36,505 nucleotides of DNA from Phaeoceros laevis (Eukaryota; Anthocerotophyta; Anthocerotopsida; Notothyladales): NCBI GenBank assembly GCA_049999765.1, contig JBNGIQ010009547.1, positions 735,789-772,293 of the forward strand, in the 5' to 3' direction. The first letter of the stretch is position 1. Every line of letters begins with the position of its first letter. A model generated the notes under the pieces. That model had not been told where the DNA came from, ran no database searches, and saw only the letters and a list, made by a program, of their open reading frames with translations. Positions 16,069 to 27,400 of this stretch are shown one piece after another. A program made the translations under genes and the position numbers.

Positions 16069-17673
16069 CTATTCGCTCCCAGGGGATAATCTCTCAGAAC
16101 CGCTAGTGCTGGAGGATGAGGAGCTGTCCTGATGGAGCGCGAATACAAGCTCGCTCGGTTTCGTAGTTGAGGAAGAACCATCCAGCCATTTTACTTCAAT
16201 GCCTCCGTCAAGCAGCAGTCCGGTGATGGCTCCCACCCATTGCTGGTCTTCCCTCCCAGCACCATCAGCCTTAGGTTTGGACTTAGGGAGGCGAATCACT
16301 GCATCCCTCAAATCGTAGCTGAATTTGGGATGCGGTATGAGATCACCCACGCTCACTATCTCTTCCGAATCTTTCTCCGGATGCTTAGCCCAGGAGTTCA
16401 TCCAGCGTACCACAGCAGTGTGGTGCTGTGGGTCGACCATCTGCACAATCCCGGTACGCAACAGCTTCGAGTCCTCGTCCGCCGACTCCGCAAACAGTTC
16501 TTCTCCAGGCGGTTTCTTGGCTTTCACGCATTTAGCCGGGAAGAAGTCGTGGAGTACTGTACGGCTGTGTATCAGGTCGCAGGAATCGATGCCCAAGCTT
16601 GTAGAACTATCCTGCCAGAGGACATCCACCTTGGTCTTCATGTTCACAATTCTGGCAGAACTGGCAACAAAGGATTTTGGCAGCTTGGGAGGAATCTTGG
16701 AAGTTTTCACTCCAGCCTTGCTCGCTCGAAACAGACGGGATTCTTCTTCCTCGTGTGTTTCTGGAGACTGTTCATTTCCTTCCTTGGTCGGAAGCACTGC
16801 ATAACATCTGTCCCCAAGCAGCCACTCAGTGTAGGTGAAATGGGTGAGTGGAAGGAGATCCTGGGGACTCTGAGCATGTGCTGGAGCCTGGGCACGACTA
16901 TTTCGAGATACAAGCCAGTGCACTTTCACTGGACCATTGTCCACAGCCACCACAGTAGCGTTGAGTCTTCCTGATTTATATCTGCCTTCCAACCAAGTTG
17001 CCCTCTTGAATACTTTGGAAGTCGTGGCTTTCACTCGCTGACCTGGATAGTAAGGATACTCGGTATCGTTGTCCACCAAGCCTGCTGGTATAAGGTAATC
17101 CGGATTTGCCTCCACGACTTTACATGTAGCTCCATCAACTTCGAAGACAACTGTGACATTGTTTTCAACTGCCTTCACTTCCCCCACCCACGACCCCTGA
17201 ACAACGAAATCTTTAGTTGCCAGAGATCTCACTCGGTGAAGCTGTTTAGTGTCCAAACCCCTTCTTATGCTGCCATCTGCAAGCTCCACATCCACGGTTA
17301 CAGTAACTTCTATGACCTTGCCCAACTGTCCCGACGGAGCTGATTCCAAGGCCACAACGTGGCCATGCACAAACCATCTGTCTACCACACGAAGCTGGGC
17401 TACATCAACACTTGCGGCTGCATCTTCGTTCAACCATAGGATAGCAGCCTGTTGTGAAGCATGTTCCTCGTCATCAGCGCCACTGGGGCTACCACACTCA
17501 CTGTCACTGGACGTGGGGTCTCCACTATAGCGGTCCACTATGCCCAACAGCCCTGGCTCAGACTCCAATTGCACCACATCCTCACGAAAGAGATGATGAT
17601 GCCCATATGTTGAGGTAGCATCAGTTTCCTTGTTTGCTAATCTGACCTTCGAACGACTGCAACTGAACGCCAT
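16069..17673 (-). CDS. PHO2/UBC24-like protein (UBE2O family), E2 domain not visible
   Basis: A 534-residue uninterrupted frame. It matches the long N-terminal region of plant PHO2/UBC24 and animal UBE2O, hybrid E2/E3 ubiquitin enzymes. PHO2 restrains phosphate uptake by degrading phosphate transporters and PHO1. Family blocks in order: FREDVVQLESEPGLLGIVDR (residue about 30), the acidic SSDSECGSPSGADDEE, VVDRWFVHGHVVA, RVRSLATKDFVVQGSWVGEV, NVTVVFEVDGATCKV, YPYYPGQRVKA, VFKRATWLEGRYKSGRL, and later VDVLWQDSS, HDFFPAKCVK and TAVVRWMN. These are the repeated CR/beta-barrel modules. The family has a catalytic UBC domain after this region; here the frame stops at ERLSPGSE and no UBC block appears before the SINE-like repeat and element 4. 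It is a truncated gene, or one whose remaining exons were displaced. Confidence 0.85.
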   Translation of the reverse strand: MAFSCSRSKVRLANKETDATSTYGHHHLFREDVVQLESEPGLLGIVDRYSGDPTSSDSECGSPSGADDEEHASQQAAILWLNEDAAASVDVAQLRVVDRWFVHGHVVALESAPSGQLGKVIEVTVTVDVELADGSIRRGLDTKQLHRVRSLATKDFVVQGSWVGEVKAVENNVTVVFEVDGATCKVVEANPDYLIPAGLVDNDTEYPYYPGQRVKATTSKVFKRATWLEGRYKSGRLNATVVAVDNGPVKVHWLVSRNSRAQAPAHAQSPQDLLPLTHFTYTEWLLGDRCYAVLPTKEGNEQSPETHEEEESRLFRASKAGVKTSKIPPKLPKSFVASSARIVNMKTKVDVLWQDSSTSLGIDSCDLIHSRTVLHDFFPAKCVKAKKPPGEELFAESADEDSKLLRTGIVQMVDPQHHTAVVRWMNSWAKHPEKDSEEIVSVGDLIPHPKFSYDLRDAVIRLPKSKPKADGAGREDQQWVGAITGLLLDGGIEVKWLDGSSSTTKPSELVFALHQDSSSSSSTSGSERLSPGSE

Positions 17674-18114
17674 TCAGGAATCTTTGGATCTCAATTCAGA
17701 TCTTAGAAGAAAAGGCAGGGGTTAGAACTAAGCAAGAGCAGAGTGATATAGATGACGAGCGAGTGCAGATGCTCCTTTGATACAACAACCGGAGAACCAG
17801 AACTCCAATAGACAGAGCAATCCTTGGCCCTTCGATATCTATCAGTTATGCTCAGGACGACTGGATGTCCAGCGTTCTTCGGGCTTCTCGGTTCTTCGCC
17901 AGAGACGAGTCAGGACATCGCACATGAACACTTCATATCCAGAAGGACCCACAGCAGGTGAGCAGATAAATCAATACAGACTACAGTACATTTCACGTCA
18001 AATAAGTAGTGTACAATACGTTACTGTAACATGGACAACGCTTGTTGTCTGGAATTTGGACTAGCGTTCCAAGGGGGAAAAACAAAGCGTGCAACGATCA
18101 CAGTCTGGCTAAAT

Positions 18115-18120
18115 TTTATT
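18115..18120 (-). promoter_or_regulatory. Poly(A) signal of alpha-tubulin
   Basis: AATAAA on the minus strand, 25 bases past the tubulin stop codon; the position is short but plausible. Confidence 0.5.
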
Positions 18121-18144
18121 GTACATAATAGGGACCATCGAAGA

Positions 18145-19881
<1,737 letters not shown>

Positions 19882-20278
19882 CTTCGCGAACCTTGGAAGT
19901 CCAGCAGAAGAAGCCTGCAGAGTGCGAGATCGATAGGAGCTCGGCCGGGCTCAGCTAACGAGCTGTGACAACAGCTGAGCGCAGCGCACGTCAAGAAAGC
20001 GCGGCGGGCATTGTTTCTTGTTTGAAACTCTGAGCTTCAAAATTGACTTCATCCAACGGCCAAGAGCTGGACTTTTTACAGCTCGCGGCTAATGTCCGGG
20101 GCGTGCGACAGAACCGTTGGGTTGTTAGCGCAACATGGTCCTGTAGGCTCGAAAGACGAGCCCTGGTTCCCGGTGACCCGGCATTCGCTGCCCTTAAACC
20201 CTAAACCCGGCTCGTTGCAATCGTGTCCATACCGCAGACCCGCCAAAGGGATACCACGGTGGAAGGTGCGAAGGCAGC
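19882..20278. promoter_or_regulatory. Shared divergent promoter, alpha-tubulin / LYAR-like
   Basis: 397 bases separate the two start codons. It is GC-rich with no clear TATA for either gene. It holds a telo-box at 20196-20208. I saw no ORF or repeat in it. Confidence 0.7.
20196..20208 (+). promoter_or_regulatory. Telo-box (AAACCCTAAACCC)
   Basis: AAACCCTAAACCC, 71 bases before the LYAR-like start codon. In plants this interstitial telomere-like motif is common near starts of genes for translation and ribosome biogenesis. That would suit a nucleolar LYAR-like protein. It is a single site, not a telomere. Confidence 0.7.
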
Positions 20279-21649
20279 ATGGTTTGGTTCCAGTGTGAGG
20301 ATTGCGGAGAGAACTTGAAGAAGCCGAAGTTGTCGAATCATTTCCGGGGATGCTCTGCTAGTAAGGTAAAATTTGCGCCTGACAATAGACTGAAACGTAG
20401 ACTGCCTAGGTTCTTGCTAATCTTGTTCCGTGGGATGGAGGACAGCTATCCTGCATCGACTGCGGTGTGGTTTTTGATCGAATTAGCGTCCAGCAGCACA
20501 CTTCATGCGTGACTGAGGCGGTACGACCTTCGTACTTGTCCGGAGTGCTTGCGCTGCTTGCTGGTCGCTCAAAGTTGCAATGCGTTACCCTGCTTTTTCT
20601 TGTAGTAAAACTGGAGTTTTGCAGGAGAAGTATGGTCCCAAGGGTGTCGTGAACAACTTAAGCACACAGAAACCTAAGACTGCTCCTGTCCAAAGCTCAG
20701 GGGACTTGGATTTGAAGTTCGGATTGTCAACTAGGCCACCGTGGGCGTGCAGGTGAGCATCCTTGTGTTGCGTTAATGTGTTCTTACATGTCGGATTAGG
20801 AACTGATGTCACTGACTTCAGTTATGCAATCGTAATTCTAGTATATGCAACGTGAAAGCAACCAGCGAAGAAGCTTTGTCCCTGCATTCTGAGGGCAAGA
20901 AACATCGCAATAAAGTCAAGGCGTCTGTTGCCAAGGTCAATGGTACCGGAACTGTCAACTCCCTTGTTGCGGAAACAAAATCAGCTGCAATCCCTGCGGA
21001 TGACAAAAAGCCAACCAAACAGGCGGCTGTAGTGGATGCTCCTGTGGCTGTAAAGAAGAGGAAAAGCAATCAACATGAAAATGGTGCTGCCACTCCTACT
21101 TCCGTGTCACAGGTTACCGATCCCAAGAATGCCAGCATTGCTGACGGAGCAGGAGAGGTAGGTGGGTTGAAACAGCAGAAGAAAAAAAATAAAGGTGCGG
21201 AATCTGCAGTGGCATCAGTCCCAGGGGCAGCGGAACATGAGGCTGTTATTGCGCAGGAAAATGGGAAGAATCAGAAAAAGAGTAAGAAGTCAAAAGATGA
21301 TTCATTTCCAACAGTGGTTAGTGGGGAACGGGATACTGCGGATGGCAAATTAGTCAAGGAAAACATTGTTCCGCAGCAGGTTGTCATCCCAGTTATAGAA
21401 GTGAGACATGTCAAAGAAGGCAAACATAGAAAAAGCCAGGATCAGGATGTCATCCGAGCGGATGGTCTAACTGAGAGTGACACCTCCACACATGCACAGA
21501 GAAAAACCAAGGTCAAGAAGTCAAAGAAAAGGAAAGATGACAGCAGTACAGACCATCTGGAGGGGCTCACTTTGGATGATCATAGTAAGGGCGGAACTGT
21601 GAAGCCGAAGGACGATAAAGGTGGGAGGAAAAAGAAGTCCAAACGCTAG
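20279..21649 (+). CDS. LYAR-like nucleolar zinc-finger protein
   Basis: Exons 20279-20365, 20446-20520, 20625-20752 and 20842-21649 join in frame to 365 residues. The start [18 protein letters not shown] is the diagnostic LYAR opening. Finger 1 is C6-C9-H21-C25 and finger 2 is C32-C35-H47-C50 ([19 protein letters not shown]), the LYAR C2HC pair. A U1/matrin-type finger follows (C96-C99-H112-H118, [20 protein letters not shown]). The rest is Lys-rich, low-complexity and probably disordered ([24 protein letters not shown] and the C-terminal RKKKSKR), fitting nuclear/nucleolar targeting and RNA or DNA binding. LYAR relatives work in ribosomal RNA processing and growth; the plant role is less well defined. 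The divergent partner is alpha-tubulin. Confidence 0.9.
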
Positions 21650-22309
21650 TAGCAGGAGGACACAGTTTTGTCAGTAGTAGGTTGCAGAGTTCTGTGGTGG
21701 CATTGTTGCCACCATTTTGTAACACACCAAGATGAGCAGCAGTTTTGTCGGTCTAATTTGAAGCCCCTGACCTCAAGACTTTGTGTCTGCATTGTGCGGG
21801 GGAGGTTCACCGTCCTATGGTCTTTTGAAAGGAGAAGGCAAATAGAGCTTGTGCTCTTTGTGCCTTGACCGGTTGAGAGGTCGACTCACCAGAGTCACCA
21901 CTTTCTTCCTCGGGAAAGCTGAAATGTCGAGGAAATAGTTGAGCTCGTGGTCAGAGTAATTTTCGGTTTGCATCACGGAAGTTCATAGAATGACTACAAT
22001 CTTATTGGATACCATTATTGTCTAGTTTGCAAACTTTGCATTATTGGGCCACTACTTACCTCGCGTTTTCTTGTCCTCAATCGCCTCATACCGTGAGTCG
22101 TGATGAGGCTAACAAAGCGACCTCAATCAGTATCTATTTCACATCCGTACCAGGTGTACAAGCCAAGCGCACGAACCGCGGGAGTCGCGGCGGGACACGA
22201 AAAAGTTTGTACACCGCGACTGGAGTAGTAGGTGAAATCGGCAGTTAGATAAGACTGAGCAGCACTGCGAACTCGGAGGCGGAGAAATGCAGGGCTGGTA
22301 GGAATCAGC
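21650..22309. other. LYAR-like 3' UTR and IF-3 upstream region
   Basis: No gene seen. The first part should hold the 3' end of the LYAR-like transcript and the last part the promoter and leader of IF-3. A minus-strand open frame covering 22123-22932 is the shadow of IF-3 exon 1. Confidence 0.5.
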
Positions 22310-24285
22310 TTGAGGAATGGCATAAGGAGCAAGCCAAGTGATAGCGTCCGGAGGATGGCGGCGTTGAGGGCGGGGCCCTGGACGCCTGCTGCGACAGCTA
22401 CCATTACCAGCAGAGCAGCTGCTGCATCCGCCCCTCTGGACATGCCGTCCAGTTTAGCCTGCGCGAGGCCTTGGCATGGCCCACTTGGTGTCGCTGCCGT
22501 AGATTGTAGGGAATCCGAATGGGCTGGTAGCTTGGCCAGCTTCGACTGTGGCAGGGGCAGTGGAAGGGGCAGGAGGAAGGAGTTGCTTGTTGTAGGCAGA
22601 GCTGGAGGGTCAAGACCACCCGCCGGGGCTCGGAAGCCCCGCCCCACTACCCCACGCAGGCCTCCGCAGGAGGAGACAGCCTCTTCGAGGGATGGAGTCC
22701 TTATTAACGGGGAGATCAGGTGGGTATTTTGTCCCCTTGAAATTCCTGGTGCAGTGCAGCTTCCGCTGTGAATTTTCACTGCATTCGGGCCTGCTCCACT
22801 TTGTTCAAATGATTCCCGGCATGTTTTCGGCTCACCTCTGAGTACGAGCTGGCAAGCAAGTTGAGGTCTGACGTCCTTGTTCATTGAATGCATATTTCGC
22901 AGGGCATCTGTAGTGAGGTTGCTTGACGACAAGCAGGTTATGGTAGGGCCCCTTGTATGAATGAAGTTTGAGATGAAGAGGCTGTACCGTGGTTCTTATG
23001 GCCCAAAGTGCTGTCCATCATATTTTGCTTGGTGAGTGTTTCAGGTTGGCGTGGTGCCTATACAAGAAGCCCTACAACGATCGAAGGATGTGGATCTTGA
23101 TCTTGTATGTGTGCTTTCCTTGCATGGTATAGCAATTTCAAGGTCCTTCGCCGATGCAACTCTCTGCATGCAGATGTAATGCATCAACATCAAATGCCTG
23201 AAAGTTTGCAAAAATTATATCTTTACAGGTCATGATATCTCCAGATGCGGATCCTCCTGTCGTACGCATTGTGGATTACAGGTGCTGCCGGGTACTCTCT
23301 GCATATGTCATAGTTGTTGTGACATGCATTTGGCTGAATGTTGCGTGGCTTGAGTAACGCCGTCTTTTCTGCCTTACGCAGCAAGTTCAGATATGAACAG
23401 CAGAAAAAGAAGAAGGACCAGCAGAAAAAGAGTTTAGGTATGTCTTTAGGAAGTCCATTGCAGATCAGTTCCTTCGTTGGCAAGTTCTGTGCGTTCCAAT
23501 CTAACTCGTCTCCTGAAATTGTTCCAGCAAACCGCGTTGAGCTCAAAGAGCTAAAAATGAGGTGACAAAAGTAACGAGAACTTATTCTGGTGCGAATTCT
23601 AAAAGTAGTCCACCGCCAATGGATTGGATTGACTTCGATGTGTGGATGCAGATACAACATTGATAAGCATGATTATGATGTACGACTTCGAGCAGCTCAT
23701 AGATTTCTCAAAAGCGGTGACAAGGTCCTCTGACAGCCTTATACCTTGTCACTGATTGTTGAACTTTGCAGACTTATGGTCAGGCTGCTTAAAGGTTTGG
23801 AGTGTGCAGGTCAAGGTTATCGTCCAATTTAAAGGCCGGGAGTTCGAGTTTAGGGATTTGGCAAATGAGTTGTTCGACAGATTCCAACAAGATACATTGG
23901 AGGTATTTCAATAGCGAACCACCCGCATGGTCTTCGCAAGCATTTAAAAAAGGTGTCATGGGAAGGGGATACATACACCTTACTCAGCTCCGGCGTATCT
24001 TGGGTTGTTTGGCAGGTCGCAGTGGTTGAAACGAAGATGACACTTGAAGGAAGGAGTCTTTCCATGGTTCTGGCCCCTAACAAAGCTGCGCTGCTTAAGG
24101 CCACCGCTTCAAAAGCTGCAGCTAAAGGCAAGGCAGACAAGACTGACTCAGATGATGAAGCAGATGTTGATGACGTCGATGATGGCGGTAACGAGACGGA
24201 TGATGAGGACGAGCTAAATGATGAGGTTGTAAGTAAAGAGAATGAGGTTGTAGGTAAGAAAGACGGCGGGGAAATTCTGGCTTGA
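22310..24285 (+). CDS. Translation initiation factor IF-3, organellar (probably plastid)
   Basis: Nine exons: 22310-22719, 22903-22942, 23045-23104, 23229-23281, 23382-23437, 23528-23561, 23652-23724, 23810-23902 and 24016-24285. They sum to 1,089 bases, 362 residues, all phases closing. Residues 1-130 are Ser/Ala/Arg-rich with few acids, like a plastid transit peptide. The N-domain begins at [17 protein letters not shown] and continues [20 protein letters not shown], then [16 protein letters not shown]. The basic linker is [16 protein letters not shown]. The C-domain follows: [20 protein letters not shown], then [16 protein letters not shown], then [16 protein letters not shown]. These are signature IF-3 blocks. 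An Asp/Glu-rich tail (about 316-343) extends past the bacterial end, as in plant plastid IF-3 (SVR9). It helps the small ribosomal subunit choose the start codon. Plastid versus mitochondrial targeting is inferred. Confidence 0.9.
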
Positions 24286-24467
24286 ATTTGAGCTACCCCT
24301 TCCAACGATCAGTTTTGCCACTTTTAATTCTTGAGGCATTTGCCCTCATTAAGTCAGCTTGGAAGGCATGCAAAGAAGCGAACAAGTCAATTCGAATGAA
24401 TCTGGACAATGAAGATATGGTACACCAAGGACCCGCGGTGCTGCCGCCTTTTGCCAGGCTCGTTTAT
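24286..24467. other. Convergent 3' ends of IF-3 and SKI3
   Basis: Only 182 bases separate the two stop codons on opposite strands, so the mature 3' UTRs probably overlap. Confidence 0.6.
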
Positions 24468-27400
24468 TCAAACGAATTCTTCCCAATATCGCAAAGCCGT
24501 AGGGTTCAGATGTGCAGCATGCAGCATCCATGATTTTGCTGTGTGGAGTGTCTCCGGTCCGTCCACACTGCCTGTCGAGGCTCCATTCGACTTCTTAGCA
24601 AGTAGACCCATTCTGAAGTACAACTCCGCTGGTCTGCACCCTGCGATACAATTTGGTAGTGTCAAAACTGAGCTTAACAAGGTGGAAGCCTACAACCTCT
24701 GCACTGAGATCCAATTTACCAGGAGGCCAGGAAAACCACTCTGTCTGGACTTGCTTCTGAAACTTGGTGTTGCTGGTCCGCGAGCTGGGCACACCAGCTT
24801 CTGCTTCTACCAGTAAAGCATGTGCAATTGGCAAAGAACTTTGTCCACCACCAACTGGAACTTTTGAAAGAACACGAGCTGCTGAGAACCAAAATTCGGT
24901 TCCACCTCCTTCCTTCGCAAGTTCCAAGGCTATCGCACCTAGAGCATGAAGAACTGGATGGTCAGCTTGAAAGCACGAAGCAAGGCATGCATGAAAGAGC
25001 TGCTACACAGCAGCATACCATGAAGAAGACGAAGAACAGAGTTGCCTGGCCATACTGCTGACGCCTTAGCTGATGACTTCTCTGCTGATGCCAAGTCACG
25101 CTCGTCGAGAAACCCCTGGGCTCTAACTACCTGCAGTACTGCTGACCACACTTGTGCATTACTTGCACCCATCGCCTGAATGGCTTTCTCTAAGTTGGCT
25201 GTTGAGGCTTTCGTATCTACTCTGAACCCATTAAGCTGCTGCAAACCTACTAAGGCTATCCACCCGAGGATATCATCTGGATGTAAGGATGTAGACAACC
25301 TCCTCAGTTCATTCCGAAGCAAGGCAGTGTCGCTCACAGCAGTATAGCAACGTGCAAGCTGAACAAAACCACCGGAAAAACTGCTTGTTGCGGGTGTCTG
25401 CCCAGCGGCAGCTTGTGCAAAATTTATAGCAGCCATAACATCACCATTCTGCAGTGCACTCTCTGAGGCACATAATAGAAGGTGAAGTTGGAAGTGACGG
25501 TTAGGTTTTGTTTTTGGGAGGGTTGACAGTAAGGCTAGGGCTGTTTGACACATTCTTAAAACTGCTCTGCAAAGGTTGGCAGGATAGCCCATAGCCATTG
25601 CTTGCATAAGCACCTCCGATATCAGATACACATGTGGCAAAATATTCCATGGTTCCTTGTGCAACCACCTGCACCACAAAAGCAGCGTAGTTAAGCACAT
25701 CCACTCAAACACTAACAGCATAACTGCACTAACACGGCATATCCAAACATAAGTGACATAGATCCCACCTCTGAAGCGTAGTTTGAATCCCAGGTGTTTC
25801 AAGGAAGTCGTGACAGGATGAGAAGGACGGCAAATGATCTGCAGTTCGACAAGAACTACAAGCAAGGGCTGCATTTGCAAGGCATTTGACCCCACTGAAC
25901 TGTGCAGACTTCTCCCATAAGGGTAATGTTGCAGGACAGCACCGAATACATAGCTCTGCCATTTGTCCTGCGCTGCTCTCAAGAACAACCTCTCCAAGCT
26001 TAGCCCTGCTCAAACAATGAAGTTCAAAAGGACAGAAACTGTTTTCAGGATCTCCTGGAATACGAGAATGTGAAAGGGCAAACACAGAAGACGGGTACAC
26101 CCTTGCATTCTGTGCGCAGAAAATGCGCTATCAGATGTACCTGAGAGTACCATCTTGAGGACTTAGATGTATAGCTTTTAGAAGAGGCAGCGTCACCAGC
26201 TTATTGTCGTCTGGGTATAGAATCTGGCAAAAGAAAAATCAGGAACGGTAAGACAAAGATTGTATGGGACACAATGCTTTGCACTTTACAGCAACAGCCA
26301 GATCGCGACGCATACCTGCCTGGCTGTTGTGAGTAGAACGTGGCCTTCTGAAGCTCTTTCACCTGTGAAGACTACGGAGCAGGCTGGAAGAAGCTCTGAC
26401 AGGAAATGCTCTTGCCTTGAGCAAATCGCTAAGGCCAATAACGTGAAGCACAGATTTGCTTGACTATAGTCCAGCTGGGCAAGTTGATGTACGTCTCTGA
26501 GAGCAGAAGATGGCCCCAACTTAAAGTACAGCAACTTGCTGAGAACACTGACAAGCTCACTGCTATAGTTACTCTTGCCGCCTATCAACTCTGCTGCCTG
26601 GTGTACAGTAGCAATTGCCAGATCCTTCCGGCCATCCCACCACAGCCCCACAGCATAACCACACATTCCCGCTGAGTCCTTCATTAAGTTACCTGCAAAA
26701 AATAAGAGGACACTTAACCAGCGTGCAGTTTGTTCTCTGAAAGGCCTCAGGGAACACAATCGGAATAAGGTACACCATGCTTGTCAGTTAGAAAAAGAGA
26801 AGTTACAGACCCGTTGCAAGCATCTCATACTCTCGGACTGCTGCTGCAATTTTCCCAGCCTGAAAAGAGATTTCGAGCAACTTCAAATCTCAGACTGAAA
26901 CAAACCCAAGGAATTCTACTGAATGCATGTCTTGATCATAAGGGACGCACAAGGTGACGTGTTTCTTCACATCACCGACCTTACACAGCACTCGCGCTAA
27001 GTTGATAGACACTGCGAAATAACGTTCACTGAACTCTGGTCTTCCTGCAGTCCTTAATTTCAGTAGGGTGCGAGCCATATGAAACGCATCAATTGCTGCA
27101 TGGAAGTTTGATCTGGATTCACAGGCAAGCCCCCTGAGATTGTGGGCCTCAGGTGAGTGTGGGACACGTTCTATCACTTGTTCAAGAGCAAGATACACCT
27201 GGATAACGCAACAGACATTGTTACGCGTAGGCAGTGTGCCTCAACCAAAATAGCGTGGACAAATAAAATTCTCTCCATGTCTGATCTCCATGCGTTTAGG
27301 TAGTGTACCCGCAAGAGATGCAACTGCTTAGTTTCTGCGGCAAGCTTTGCAAGGCCTAATTGTACATCCACCGTCTGGGACAGACACCAACATCCATCAC

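Noticed and set aside
20196-20208. Telomere repeat or chromosome end
   Set aside because: Only two partial AAACCCT units, inside a gene promoter; fits a telo-box.
22123-22932. Minus-strand ORF of 269 codons as a gene
   Set aside because: It is antisense to IF-3 exons 1 and 2 and their intron; composition follows the GC-rich transit-peptide region and no domain is seen.
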